Positions 18,585 through 29,000 of a DNA stretch of 64,000 bases are shown here, in pieces. The notes below the pieces were generated by a model, which worked only from the letters and a program-made list of their open reading frames with translations, ran no database searches and had not been told where the DNA came from. Source of the stretch: an uncultured Bacteroidales bacterium (GTDB lineage Bacteria > Bacteroidota > Bacteroidia > Bacteroidales > P3); contig ONJY01000001.1 in the NCBI GenBank assembly GCA_900318275.1, positions 50,978 through 114,977 on the forward strand. The letters run 5' to 3'. Made by a program: the position numbers and the translations under genes. Positions within the stretch are counted from its first letter, which is position 1. Each line of letters starts with the position of its first letter.

Positions 18585-18615
18585 CAAAGATACAACTTTT
18601 TTATATTCTGACAAA
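18585..18615 (-). promoter_or_regulatory. Promoter of rpsA
   Basis: On the minus strand TTTG (18615-18612), 19 bases, TATCTTTG (18592-18585). It leaves a leader of about 75 bases. The remaining gap up to 18820 holds a small GTGAAACTTTCAC palindrome and no convincing gene. Confidence 0.75.
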
Positions 18616-18820
18616 GCCAACGCACTGATTTTAACATTATTTTTCATCCCGGACGCACAACTTCCTTTACAAGGACTGATGTGGTTCGGAGTCCCTTCGG
18701 CCCCCTCCTCGGCCATGCTTCGTCCGTGAAACTTTCACGCCCCGGATGCGGTAGAAAATCCATAGGTGGGTTGAGGCAGAGCCGTGGAGGATGCACAGAG
18801 GCCTGGACCATTGGGTACAA

Positions 18821-18852
18821 CAAAAGCCCGTCAGCTTGTGGCTGACGAGCCT
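18821..18852 (-). terminator. Terminator of the greA-HIT operon
   Basis: On the minus strand a CGTCAGC/GCTGACG stem with flanking GGC/GCC-type pairs and a short loop is followed by TTTTGTTG. It lies just past the HIT stop codon. Confidence 0.6.
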
Positions 18853-18870
18853 ATAACACTGCAGCACAGC

Positions 18871-19263
18871 CTACTCAATGGCGTCGCCAATACGGGCGGC
18901 AAGCTCCTTAAGCTCATCGCTGCTCATCTCCACATGGTGTGCGAAGTTGAGGTCGCCCGGCTTGTTGAGTGGCATGAGGTGGATGTGCGTATGGGGCACA
19001 TCGATGCCCACCACAGCCTCGCCGACCTTGATGCAGGGGCAGACCTTCTTGAGGCCCTTGGCGACGCGCTTGGCGAAGAGGTGAAGCTCGCAGAAGAGCT
19101 CGTCGTCAAGGTCGAAGATGTAGTCGACCTCCTGCTTGGGGATGCAGAGGACATGGCCGCGGACCACAGGGTTGATGTCGAGGAAAGCCAGACAGCGGTC
19201 GGTCTCGAAGACTTTGTAGCAGGGGATCTCACCGGCTACGATTTTGCTGAAGATTGATGCCAT
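18871..19263 (-). CDS. HIT family nucleotide hydrolase/transferase
   Basis: 130 residues. The histidine-triad signature HTHIHLMPL is near residue 94, preceded by the N-terminal IFSKIVAGEIPCYKVFE and GHVLCIPKQEVDYIFDL segments typical of the Hint branch (PKCI/HinT-like). The Hint family hydrolyses AMP-linked phosphoramidates in the cytoplasm; the physiological substrate is usually unknown. It begins 3 bases after the greA stop and is clearly its operon partner, an arrangement widespread in Bacteroidota. Confidence 0.93.
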   Translation of the reverse strand: MASIFSKIVAGEIPCYKVFETDRCLAFLDINPVVRGHVLCIPKQEVDYIFDLDDELFCELHLFAKRVAKGLKKVCPCIKVGEAVVGIDVPHTHIHLMPLNKPGDLNFAHHVEMSSDELKELAARIGDAIE

Positions 19264-19266
19264 AGG

Positions 19267-19740
19267 TTAACGTTCTATTTTGGTTAGCTCGAAAGTCATC
19301 TTGCCGGCGGGGACATTGACCTCGACGACGTCGCCCACCTTGTGGCCGAGGAAGGCCGACGCAAAGGGCGAGGTGATGGAGATCTTGCCCTGCTTGAGGT
19401 TGGCTTCGCTCTCGGGGACGATGGTGTAGCGCTGCGTCATATTGTTCTTGGTGTTGCGGATGGTGATGATGGAGAGCAGGAGCACCTTGGAGGTGTCTAT
19501 CTTGCTCTCGTCGAGCAGACGGGCGTTGGCCACGAGTTCCTGCAGCTTGGAGATGCGGGCCTCGAGGTGGCCCTGGGCCTCCTTGGCGGCGTCGTACTCG
19601 GCGTTCTCGCTGAGGTCACCTTTGTCGCGCGCTTCGGCGATGGCTGCGCTGGCGGCAGGACGCTCGACGGCGATGAGGTGGTGCAACTCGTCCTTCAGTT
19701 TCTGAAGGCCTTCTTCACTGTAATACTTTATCTCTGACAT
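19267..19740 (-). CDS. greA: Transcription elongation factor GreA
   Basis: 157 residues, the standard length. The N-terminal coiled coil begins YYSEEGLQKLKDELHHL and carries the conserved ARDKGDLSENAEYDAAKEAQ tip with its acidic pair, which stimulates transcript cleavage by backtracked RNA polymerase. The C-terminal FKBP-like domain includes SPFASAFLGHKVGDVVEV. The gene is followed at once by the HIT protein. Confidence 0.96.
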   Translation of the reverse strand: MSEIKYYSEEGLQKLKDELHHLIAVERPAASAAIAEARDKGDLSENAEYDAAKEAQGHLEARISKLQELVANARLLDESKIDTSKVLLLSIITIRNTKNNMTQRYTIVPESEANLKQGKISITSPFASAFLGHKVGDVVEVNVPAGKMTFELTKIER

Positions 19741-19769
19741 GTTGACGATATGTTTTTATTAAGACGTTT

Positions 19770-19811
19770 AAAAAGTGGGAAAGGCTTAGCGGAAAGCCTT
19801 TCCCCACTTTG
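19770..19811 (-). terminator. Terminator of the PorV-like/TonB receptor operon
   Basis: AAAGTGGGAAAGGCTT and AAGCCTTTCCCCACTTT form a 16-bp stem with one bulge, ending on the minus strand in TTTTTAAA. It lies between the stop at 19830 and greA. Confidence 0.7.
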
Positions 19812-19829
19812 TGTTATGTTACGTTGACG

Positions 19830-20903
19830 TTAGAAGCGGAAGCTGGCGCCGATGGCATGCGTGCCCTTGAGCGGCGTGGCGGTACGGTAGGAGTAATCCA
19901 GTGTAAGACCGATGTCGGAGCCTTCCTTCTTGCTCAGCGGTATGTCGACCGAGGCACCGGCGCAAATGCCGCTGTTGGCGGTGGCGGCATTGCCGTTCCA
20001 CAGGCCCTCCTGGAAGACATAGCCGGCACGTAGCTGGACGATGTTGAGGAGGCCGTACTCAAGGCCGAGGGTAAAGTTGTCGCGCAAGAAGGCGTTGGAG
20101 GTGAAGCTACCGGCCACGGTGATGCGCTGGTCCCACTTTTCAATGAGGAAGTCGTAGGAGAGGCCGATGTTGAGGCAGGTGGGAAGCTCCATCTCGGCGG
20201 CGCGTGTCTCGACGGTGAAGTCGTTGCTGGCGTGGTTGATCATGGTCAGCGAATGACCGGTGCCGCCGAACTTCATCGAGGGACCCCAGTTCTTAAGACT
20301 GATACCGAACTTGAGCTCGTCGTTCTCACCGGTGACATACTGGATACCGGCATCGATGGCGAAGCCCGAACCGGAAATGTTGTCGGTGCTCTCGGTGGCC
20401 AGCTTGAAGACGACACCACCATGGATGGTGTTGGTGAAGCTGTGGGCATAGGCCACGTTGATGTTCATGTAGCTGGGCGAGAAGGTGCCGTTGGAACCGG
20501 GCTCGGGGCTGTCATAGGTGGTGACAGGGAGGTCGCCGAAGCCGATGGTCATGACGTAGACACCAAGAACACCCGACTCGAAGACGCGAACGCCGAGACC
20601 GAAGGAGTTGATGGAAGCGCCACTGTTGAAGCCCGACTTGCCACCGTAGAGGATGGTGTTGGTGTAGGCAACCTCGATGTTTTTGACGAATGCCAGACCT
20701 GCGGCATTGTTGAACATGGCGTCGATGCCACGCACGCTGGAGATGTTGACACCACCCCAGCCGGTGCTGCGTGCCCACGGGTTGATGAGAAGCTCGGAGG
20801 CACCTGCAGTTCCGCGACGCTCATCGTTGCCAGCCATGGCCGACTGGGCCGTCATGGCCGACAGTATCACAACTACTGCAAATATTTTTAATATTCTCTT
20901 CAT
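19830..20903 (-). CDS. PorV/PorQ-type outer-membrane beta-barrel protein
   Basis: 357 residues with a signal peptide (about 1-24, ending SAMAGN). The mature protein opens with ASELLINPWARSTGWGGVN and IDAMFNNAAGLAFV, the conserved start of the PorV/PorQ family in which a G.N.....A...NPAG-like element precedes a 14-strand barrel, and it ends in the outer-membrane signal GASFRF. PorV carries type IX substrates from the translocon to the surface attachment complex; PorQ is a relative. Which of the two it is cannot be settled here. It is the last gene after a TonB-dependent receptor and a giant secreted protein, so it could be dedicated to that neighbour. Confidence 0.75.
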   Translation of the reverse strand: MKRILKIFAVVVILSAMTAQSAMAGNDERRGTAGASELLINPWARSTGWGGVNISSVRGIDAMFNNAAGLAFVKNIEVAYTNTILYGGKSGFNSGASINSFGLGVRVFESGVLGVYVMTIGFGDLPVTTYDSPEPGSNGTFSPSYMNINVAYAHSFTNTIHGGVVFKLATESTDNISGSGFAIDAGIQYVTGENDELKFGISLKNWGPSMKFGGTGHSLTMINHASNDFTVETRAAEMELPTCLNIGLSYDFLIEKWDQRITVAGSFTSNAFLRDNFTLGLEYGLLNIVQLRAGYVFQEGLWNGNAATANSGICAGASVDIPLSKKEGSDIGLTLDYSYRTATPLKGTHAIGASFRF

Positions 20904-20936
20904 TTCTGTGATGTTTTTTTGAGGTTACTTACATGG

Positions 20937-23900
20937 TTAGAATTGGTACGAGTTGAGGTCGACAGGACGCATGGTTCCGAACCACTTGATGACCTTCTCA
21001 CCGATGCCGGGGACCGACACATGGATGAGGTACATGCCGCCGGCGATGGGGATGCCGGTGTGGTTGTGGAGATCCCAGTCGACAGAGGTGTTCTCGCCAA
21101 TAATGCTGGAGTTACTTGCGTTCTGGTTACGAGTCACTGCGGTGGGGCCGATGGTGCGGACCAAGGTGCCGTCGACAGTGTAGATGTTGATGGTGCAGCC
21201 TTTCTTGACGCCGTTCTCCTCGCCAACGGGGAGGTTGATGATGCGTACCTTGGTCTCAAGCTGGCTGGAGGTCTCATACTTGGAGTAGCTGTAGTAGGGG
21301 TTGGGCACCACGCTGATGAGGTTGAGCAGCGAGTCGGCATAAGCCTTCTTGTCATCGCTGTTGATGGCCAGGTTTTCAAGGACGGCATCGGAGGCCGAGA
21401 GGGTGAACTGGTAAGCCGGCATGTTGCCGTTGAGGTTGGGCTGGCCGCAGTTGGCATAGGAGGTACCGTTGGGGCCCATGTAGCGGCCATAGGGGGCGCG
21501 GATGTCAATGTCGATGATGGCGTCGGTGGGTATGCCGTTGGAGGCGCAACCGGCATTCTTGACGGCATTGCGGCCAGGATAATTGAAGGCATAACGCGGT
21601 GACACCAGAGGCATATTGACCCAGGCAACGGAGGCATAAAGCATGGCGATGGAGTCACGGACAGGGTCGACGCTGTTCTCACTGGAGATGATACCATGCC
21701 AGAGGTGAGGTGCACCGGTAAGGCTATCGACAGAGTCCATCAAATGAGCCACCGAGCTCAGCATCTGGTTGGCCCAGCGACCGGCATCATAGGAAGGAGT
21801 ACGATAGCGGCATACATTACCGAGAACGGTAGACTTGCGCATGTTATGGAACGGCTGGTTGCCGGCATTGAGAACATAAATGTAATGGCGGCCACCCAAG
21901 ACATAGTCCTGCGTGCCATCACGCTCGACGGCCACGGGATTCCATATCATATCGCGACCGTTGTGTTGCACATAACGGGAATCTTCGCCGAACATAATGT
22001 TCAGACGCTCACCGGTGACGGTATTGATGGCGTAGCCGGGGAACCAACCCATACCATACTCTGAGATGTAGGCAGGGCTGTTGGGGTTGGTAAGGTCGGC
22101 GGCAGTGGCGGCACCTGCAAGGGTATCGCCGTTCTTGTCGACAGACTTATGTGCACGAGAGCTGAACTTACGTGCCTGACCCTCAGCCTGCGTATAGTCA
22201 TCGCACATCTCGACAACCGGGCAGCGAGTCCACTTGGTGGTGTCGGCAGTCAAAACGATGTGCACGCTGGGCAACTGGGCCATATCGTTGTAGTTGAGGG
22301 TCTGGTTAGTGAAGTTGGTCATCAGCGAGCGCTGGTAGGCTATGATCTTGTTCGGGCGGAACTCCTGATAGCCTTTATGACCAGGACTCAAAGCCTGCAT
22401 GCTGTCAATGATCTGCTGTGACGGCATGTAGTATGAGAAATTGAAGCCAGGATGGAACGGCATTGTCGAAACAAGACCATAAGGGGACCACAGGCCATAG
22501 ACAATATCTTCATACTGCTCGTCCTTATCCATAGAAACAGTCTGCATACGATTGTTATCTCTGTCAATGCGCTCCTTAAAGTAGTCGTCGTCAAGGTAAG
22601 GCTCACTAAGCGAGACCTCGGTGGTCATGCCTCTGAACGATGAAGGCGTATTGGAGTGCTGTGCACCGGAACGAATCCAGTTCGTGATGGTGGAGTTGTC
22701 ATTATCAGGCACACCGCTGAGCCACTGATACTGGACATCGGCGAATCTCATACCTGAGTACAGCAAGGCACCCTTGTTGACAAAGCCATTAAAGAATGTC
22801 GCCGCACCGCCTCGTGTCATTGTTGTATCACCGAGGTCGGTAGCTGCCGCTTCTGGATTGACCAAGGATACCGCAAGACCGAGCTCAAGGAAGAGCTGTT
22901 CATTGTAGCGCGAGATAGAGAAGTCAGACCATACCACATTGGTATCGACAATGCGGCCATTTTCATGAATAGGTATTGTACCGCCATCGGCACGCATAAT
23001 GCACCAACGCGTGGTCTTGTTGACACCCTTGACAGTGTCGGCCAGTGTCGGAACAAACTGGTGTGGTTTCACAGTGGTGTCAATATAGCCATTCCAATAA
23101 TAGATATTGTACTGACCGGCCCTGACTTTTAGCGGGTCGATGACACGCACATTGATTGGGCCAAAGTTTTCCTCATACTCAGGGTGAGTAATGATGCATG
23201 GATTCTGCATAAACGAATTGTCAGCCGTCCCAGTCGAAGATACTGAACTGACAAAGGTGCCAGGACCTTTCTTGGCAGTTTCGCCAGGAGCACCCATAAG
23301 ACCTGTTATCGAGGCTTCTGTGAGGCGGAGTGCATAGCCGCCATTACCATATCCCTCAAGACGGGTAATCTTCGGGCTCATGCCAAAATCAGACTGTGCT
23401 ATCATACCACCACCCTCCGATATAGGATTGTGCGGGATGACCGTAATGGGTGTGATACTACCACCGTTCTCGTTCATACGACCGGCAAGATAGGGAGTCA
23501 TCTGACCGTCAAGCTTGGTGGCCTCGGTCTGAGAATACTCCTTGTAGCGGTTTTGCGCATAAGCAATGGCAATATAGTAGTACTCACGGTTATTGACAAG
23601 TCCGGTATTGGTTCCAGTAGCAAACATATCGCGAGTGATGCGGAAAGCATGCTGGATACCAGTGTTGGCACCATTTACCATAACTTCACCTCTGACGATA
23701 CCATCGACGATATCATAGTTGACAAGCTTCGATATAGCCTGGTTTCTGTCGCCAGTGCTGTCATAGTAGTTCTCAATGTCGCACTGAGCAACCTGACGGG
23801 CTTTGCTGTAGTCGCGGATATCAGCAATTGACGCGTTGGCGTCAACGAGCTGGAAGATTTGATAACCCTCGAACTTATAGCTACGCTGGTCTTTCGAGTA

Positions 23901-25991
23901 CTCCTTGGAAGTGGTGGTCGTAGTAGTATAAGTCACACCGCCAATAACAGTATCGGTGGAAGTTACCACAGAGTAGCTCCTCATAATGGCAGGATCCTCT
24001 TCATTATACTTCTCACCATAGTTGTTTGATTCGGGATTTTCGTAAGATATATAAAGGATAATCTCGTTGTTGAGTTCCTGAGCAGTGAGCGTGGGAGCAT
24101 CCGGACCATCGAGGACTTTGAAGCAGTTCTCGAACAGGGCCTGGCAGACATCGTCAACCTGACGAAGCAACTCAACAGAAGACCACTGGTCGCCAGAGGC
24201 TGCCTGAGCCCAAGGAATACCAACGGTAATGTAGTTCAAGGCACCAGGTTTCAATGTGAAGGGGCCAGCCGACTGCATGAAACGACGGTCGTCTGGTGGG
24301 TTATTCGGCATCTCATACTCCGTCCAGTGATCCTTTACGTCATCGCCAGGATTGACACCGTCGGTACCCCAAAGCCATGGGTCGGAGTCACCGGGGAACA
24401 TGAAGTCGCAGACGACAGTACCGTCAAGACCCATGTTGCCAAAGGTCATACGAGTATTGTCACGCCAATAGCCACGCAGATAGTTATAGTAGTCAACAGC
24501 CTTGGAAGGTTCTGCATTACGGCCAGAAACACTATTCAAATAATACACGAAACGACGCATGCCGAAACGCTCATCGTCAACAATGTTGTTACCAAAGTTA
24601 ACACCATTAATAGCGCAGTTACCTATGGCGTCGCCAGGAACGAAATACCAACTCTTGTAACCATCATCGGCTGCATTCAAGAAACCATCGGCATCATCGG
24701 TAATTGCAATAGTATCATAGGTACCGTCATCATTACGATAACGGCTCAAGCGCTGCTTAAGAGCGTCACTGCCGTTAGAAAGAATCCACGGTATGTTAAT
24801 CTTGGGATTGTCTTTGCCATCGGGATCCATATAGGGACCCTGGAAGAAGTCAATACCTACCGCTGGAGGAATGCCGCTGTAACTACCGGCACCTGCGAGG
24901 TCTGTCTTTGTACCGTTATAGCAGTAGCCAAGGCCACGACGTACATCACACCCGACGTAATCATCTTTGGCATTACCAAGGTCTGGGTCAACCCACTGGC
25001 TGAAGTATGTATCCTTTAACTCGTACGTCGAACGGTTGATAATCTCATACGAGTAGAAAGTCATGTTGTTGATTTCATCATTGGTTGAGAAGGCAAAAGC
25101 CTGAGCACGAATCTCAAGGCCAATGGGGAGGCCCTGTGATTCTGTATGGGTGTTACCCATATCATTGAAGACCCACCAGATAGTCTGGTCGCCTTTCAAC
25201 ACCTGGTCTGAGAGAAGACCGCCGCTAACTATGCCAGCATCGTCCTCCATTGTCGGAGTGACATGATCAATGTAAGCATTACCCCACTGGGCTTTCAGCG
25301 TACGGGGGCAAAGGCTATTGTCAAAGTCATAGTAGGGATAGTCACCACTGGCAGGGTTATACTCAAGGTCACCATCGGCATCATAGAACGGAGCAAGGAA
25401 GCTCGTCAAGTCATCACCCTCACCCTTAGCGGGCCAGTTAGCAATAACATCGGTAATGTCTTCCTGCAGATGATCAGGATTTACCAGAGTGACACCCGTG
25501 CTGTCATATCTGAAGTGAGAGCGGAGGGCAAGAACCTCAGCCTTTGTGATAATCCAGTGCTTGTCATAAGCGTTGCAAACGGGGAGGTCTGTTGAAGCCG
25601 TACCATTAATCTTAATGGGGCCGGGCCAGTAGTCGTCACCCTCAGAGCCGAAACGCAAAGCAGCAAGACGGAGCTGGTCATTAACGTCAGTACCACCAAT
25701 CCACAATGCAGCGCAATACAGCGGGCTGGCATTGCCGCTCTTCGGGACATAGTACTTGGTAATACTGCCATCGAACCACATGTTGCCGTAACCATTAATC
25801 TGAGCACGCACATTGTTAATGTTTAGCTCTGCCGTACTCTGGGCTCGCTTACAAACTGCCGCTTTGGTTTGTACGCTGGCATTCTTTACATTTGACTTCT
25901 TGCACTCGGTACATTCACGAGCCATGACAGACCCTGAGAATATTCCCAGCAGCAAGGATACCAAAAGTAGTTTGTTATATGTACTTTTCAT
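20937..25991 (-). CDS. Very large secreted protein with T9SS-like C-terminus
   Basis: 1684 residues from the ATG at 25991; the open frame extends six codons further, to a GTG. A signal peptide (KLLLVSLLLGIFSGSVMA) is followed by a cysteine pair region (ECTECKK). The long body is rich in aromatic, asparagine and aspartate residues without a domain I can name. The C-terminal 90 residues read like the type IX sorting fold: CTINIYTVDGTLVRTIGP, then WDLHNHTGIPIAGGMYLIHV and KVIKWFGTMRPVD. That would place the protein on the cell surface. It lies 25 bases from the TonB-dependent receptor and 33 from the PorV-like barrel, so a shared surface function is likely. Confidence 0.75.
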   Translation of the reverse strand: MKSTYNKLLLVSLLLGIFSGSVMARECTECKKSNVKNASVQTKAAVCKRAQSTAELNINNVRAQINGYGNMWFDGSITKYYVPKSGNASPLYCAALWIGGTDVNDQLRLAALRFGSEGDDYWPGPIKINGTASTDLPVCNAYDKHWIITKAEVLALRSHFRYDSTGVTLVNPDHLQEDITDVIANWPAKGEGDDLTSFLAPFYDADGDLEYNPASGDYPYYDFDNSLCPRTLKAQWGNAYIDHVTPTMEDDAGIVSGGLLSDQVLKGDQTIWWVFNDMGNTHTESQGLPIGLEIRAQAFAFSTNDEINNMTFYSYEIINRSTYELKDTYFSQWVDPDLGNAKDDYVGCDVRRGLGYCYNGTKTDLAGAGSYSGIPPAVGIDFFQGPYMDPDGKDNPKINIPWILSNGSDALKQRLSRYRNDDGTYDTIAITDDADGFLNAADDGYKSWYFVPGDAIGNCAINGVNFGNNIVDDERFGMRRFVYYLNSVSGRNAEPSKAVDYYNYLRGYWRDNTRMTFGNMGLDGTVVCDFMFPGDSDPWLWGTDGVNPGDDVKDHWTEYEMPNNPPDDRRFMQSAGPFTLKPGALNYITVGIPWAQAASGDQWSSVELLRQVDDVCQALFENCFKVLDGPDAPTLTAQELNNEIILYISYENPESNNYGEKYNEEDPAIMRSYSVVTSTDTVIGGVTYTTTTTTSKEYSKDQRSYKFEGYQIFQLVDANASIADIRDYSKARQVAQCDIENYYDSTGDRNQAISKLVNYDIVDGIVRGEVMVNGANTGIQHAFRITRDMFATGTNTGLVNNREYYYIAIAYAQNRYKEYSQTEATKLDGQMTPYLAGRMNENGGSITPITVIPHNPISEGGGMIAQSDFGMSPKITRLEGYGNGGYALRLTEASITGLMGAPGETAKKGPGTFVSSVSSTGTADNSFMQNPCIITHPEYEENFGPINVRVIDPLKVRAGQYNIYYWNGYIDTTVKPHQFVPTLADTVKGVNKTTRWCIMRADGGTIPIHENGRIVDTNVVWSDFSISRYNEQLFLELGLAVSLVNPEAAATDLGDTTMTRGGAATFFNGFVNKGALLYSGMRFADVQYQWLSGVPDNDNSTITNWIRSGAQHSNTPSSFRGMTTEVSLSEPYLDDDYFKERIDRDNNRMQTVSMDKDEQYEDIVYGLWSPYGLVSTMPFHPGFNFSYYMPSQQIIDSMQALSPGHKGYQEFRPNKIIAYQRSLMTNFTNQTLNYNDMAQLPSVHIVLTADTTKWTRCPVVEMCDDYTQAEGQARKFSSRAHKSVDKNGDTLAGAATAADLTNPNSPAYISEYGMGWFPGYAINTVTGERLNIMFGEDSRYVQHNGRDMIWNPVAVERDGTQDYVLGGRHYIYVLNAGNQPFHNMRKSTVLGNVCRYRTPSYDAGRWANQMLSSVAHLMDSVDSLTGAPHLWHGIISSENSVDPVRDSIAMLYASVAWVNMPLVSPRYAFNYPGRNAVKNAGCASNGIPTDAIIDIDIRAPYGRYMGPNGTSYANCGQPNLNGNMPAYQFTLSASDAVLENLAINSDDKKAYADSLLNLISVVPNPYYSYSKYETSSQLETKVRIINLPVGEENGVKKGCTINIYTVDGTLVRTIGPTAVTRNQNASNSSIIGENTSVDWDLHNHTGIPIAGGMYLIHVSVPGIGEKVIKWFGTMRPVDLNSYQF

Positions 25992-26016
25992 CTTGATATT
26001 TTTTTTCACGTTGACT

Positions 26017-29000
26017 TTAGAAATTGTAAGACAGAGACACTCTTATAGTGCGCGGCGAAGAATAGTTCCATGTGCCGTTACGGAGCGATATAGCATAAAG
26101 CTCTCGATAGGCTACAGGGTTAAGTTCGTTGTTGATGGACACCTGGGTCTCGGGGTCGGTCAGATAACCATTATCCTCCGGGTTACCAGTCACGTAGAAC
26201 ACATTAACAACATTGCGGATGTCGAAGAGGTTGTTGACTGTGACAGCAAGATTAAGGAACGTGTCACGTTTGCCAACCTTAATGGGCCACGTCTTGTCGG
26301 CAACAATGTTGAAATAGAAGCCCCAAGGCAGACGAGCGCCACGATATCCACCAACGATTGTGGAACGAGTGTTGGAGAACTGACGGGTATATGGACGGCC
26401 GGACTGGGCCACAGCCATGAAGTTGATACCGAAGTTCTCAAGAAGCTTAACTTCCTTCTTGCGTTTCTCGCCAGTCTCCTTGTCGGTGACAACGCGGGTG
26501 ATGGTAGGACCATTGTACTTGGCACCAGCAGCATAACGGAAGTCGACATTTGCCTTGAACTCATGACGACGGTCATCGCTGATGGGGTTGAGCATCTTCA
26601 GTGTGGTGTAACCTTCCTTGATGAGCTCGGTCATAGTAGTCGTTGACAGACCTGTACCCTCAGCATACTGAAGGGTATAGTTGGCATTGATACGAATGTT
26701 CTTCGTCTGGCGGAGGTCATAAGCAAGAGTTATACCCTTGATGGTACGGAAGTCCTTATTATCATAGCTGTAATAGTTGGTGTTGGGGTCAGCACCTGCA
26801 TACTGAACAAGCTGGATTAGGTTGCGAGTCTCTTTGTAATACGCAGAAGCGCTGACTGCGGACGACTGGTTAAGAGCCTGCTGGAAACCGAGCTCATAGT
26901 TGGTGATGCGCTCAGGTTTCAAGTTGGGGTTAGAGATGGAAGAAATCTGGCTCATATAAAGGTAGCTGAGATAATTGGCCGACCAACCCGAAGAAGGACG
27001 GCGGGCAATAATATCATAACTGGCCTTAAACTGAGATTTGTCACCGATGGGGAAGGAGAAAGCGATACGCGGCATAGCAACGATCTGCGGTTTGTAACGC
27101 TCGAAGACGCCATCCACATGCACCTTGCCTTCTGTCACCGAACGCTGACCGGCGGCAGTACGATAAGGAGTGGGCTTACCGGTATTACCGCTCACGCTGT
27201 TCGGGGAGGCGACCTGTGTACCAGTGGCATCGTACCAGTTGCCAGCCTTGTCACGATAACCCTTGATGGTGGGCAGCGAACGGTTGGTCTCATCCTGTAC
27301 GAAGTCAACATAGGGCACCCAGTCATCACCGGCACCAGAATAAATCTCATTGGTAGAGACGGCGTTGCCGCTGGCAATTCTCTCACGTAACTGGCCGACG
27401 GTGTAAGACTCATACAACAGGTAGGGGTCTTTCATCACATACTGGTTACCATCAAAGTAGTCGACACGGACACCGACATTGAAGATAAGGTCTTGGAAGT
27501 AGAACTTATCCTGGATATAACCGGCCATGTAGATGGGAGAGAAGGACGGCAGGTTCATATACTTGCTGGAGCCGGGGTTGAAGTAATCCTCAAGCGACCA
27601 GTTGGCACCATTATACTTCTTACCAGTGTGGTCGTAGCCGATATAAGAGACGTATGGATTGCCGCTGTTGATGAGCTCGTTGGCCGAGAACATATCGATA
27701 CCGCCAGCGTTGACAAAATCCTCAGGCATGTAACGGTCGACATCGATCCATTCACGCGAGGGGTCGCTTCCAAGGAGGCCCTTGCTGGCAAGGTACTCAC
27801 GGAAGGCGGCATCAAACGGAGTCTGCTGCGAGGCATCCAAACGGCGGTTGTAGTCAACATAGAGCTGAGAACCATTCTGTCTGTATATAGGATGGTCGAG
27901 GTCCAGCTGCAGGATGTGACGGTTAGCATTCTGACGCATGAGTGTCCAGAGGCCATAAGCGCTCAAACTATAGGAAGACTCCCACAACTGGTCGTACTGG
28001 AAGCCAATTTCTATTTCATGACCAAGCACATCGGCCGAAGCCTTGGCTTGCAGGTAGAGAGCATCGGTCTGCGACAGGGCATAGCTGCCACCCTGGACGC
28101 CGACATTGGAGAGCAGACCATAGATGTTTCCGGGGGAGTCACCGTTATACAGACCATAAAACTGCTGGATGTATTCCTTCATGGTGAGGGCGCGGCGGAT
28201 GTCGCTGAACTCTTCGCTATGGAACAGCTGCTCGTTGTAGTTGGAGAGAATGGGGTTGTACTCAGAACCACCCGCATAGGTCACAACGTCGTTCCAGTTG
28301 TTCTGAACCATGGCAGTACGGGTAACACCATTATAATCTATAGTCTTCTCCTCATAGGTACGCTCTTTCTCAGTAATAAACTTGCCTATATAACCGTACT
28401 TGAAAATATCGTCAATCGTCTTGCCATAGTTCTCGTTATATGACTTGGCAGTGCTGCGCTGCACCATGCCGGTGATGTTGTACATCACGTTCTTGATGGG
28501 CGACGAAGCCTTTGCCTCATCCTCATTGGAGACCTCGGGGTCACGGAAACGCTGGGTGAAATCCACCGTCAAGCCCATGCTCATACCTTCGCTCACCGAC
28601 GAACCGGACAGCGGCATGTTGAGCGGAGAGAGAGAAGCGCTGGGCGAATGGCTGGCGCTGAACTCACCGGTGAGGGTCAGAGTAGCATAATCCGAGAAAC
28701 GGAAGTCCAAAGCACCCTCCATGGCGACACCGTAATACTGCAGATTAGGTACGCGCGATGCATCGCCGTCGAAGTCTTTCTTCTTGAGACGGGTAATCTC
28801 ATGGAAGTCAGAGCCGCGGAGAGAGGTCTCACCGGTATAACGCACAGCACCCGTAACAGGATCGTACGTCAACGGCTTGTTCTCTATCATGCGCACCTTC
28901 TCGTCATTGACAATCTGGTAACGGTAGCCTTTCACGCGATAGAACGGCGACTTCTCATACTGAGCCTGGCCGGTGAAGCGGAAGCCCACCAGGGTGCGCT

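Noticed and set aside
18538-18729. 63-codon open frame upstream of rpsA
   Set aside because: It overlaps the rpsA promoter on the opposite strand and has no recognisable features.
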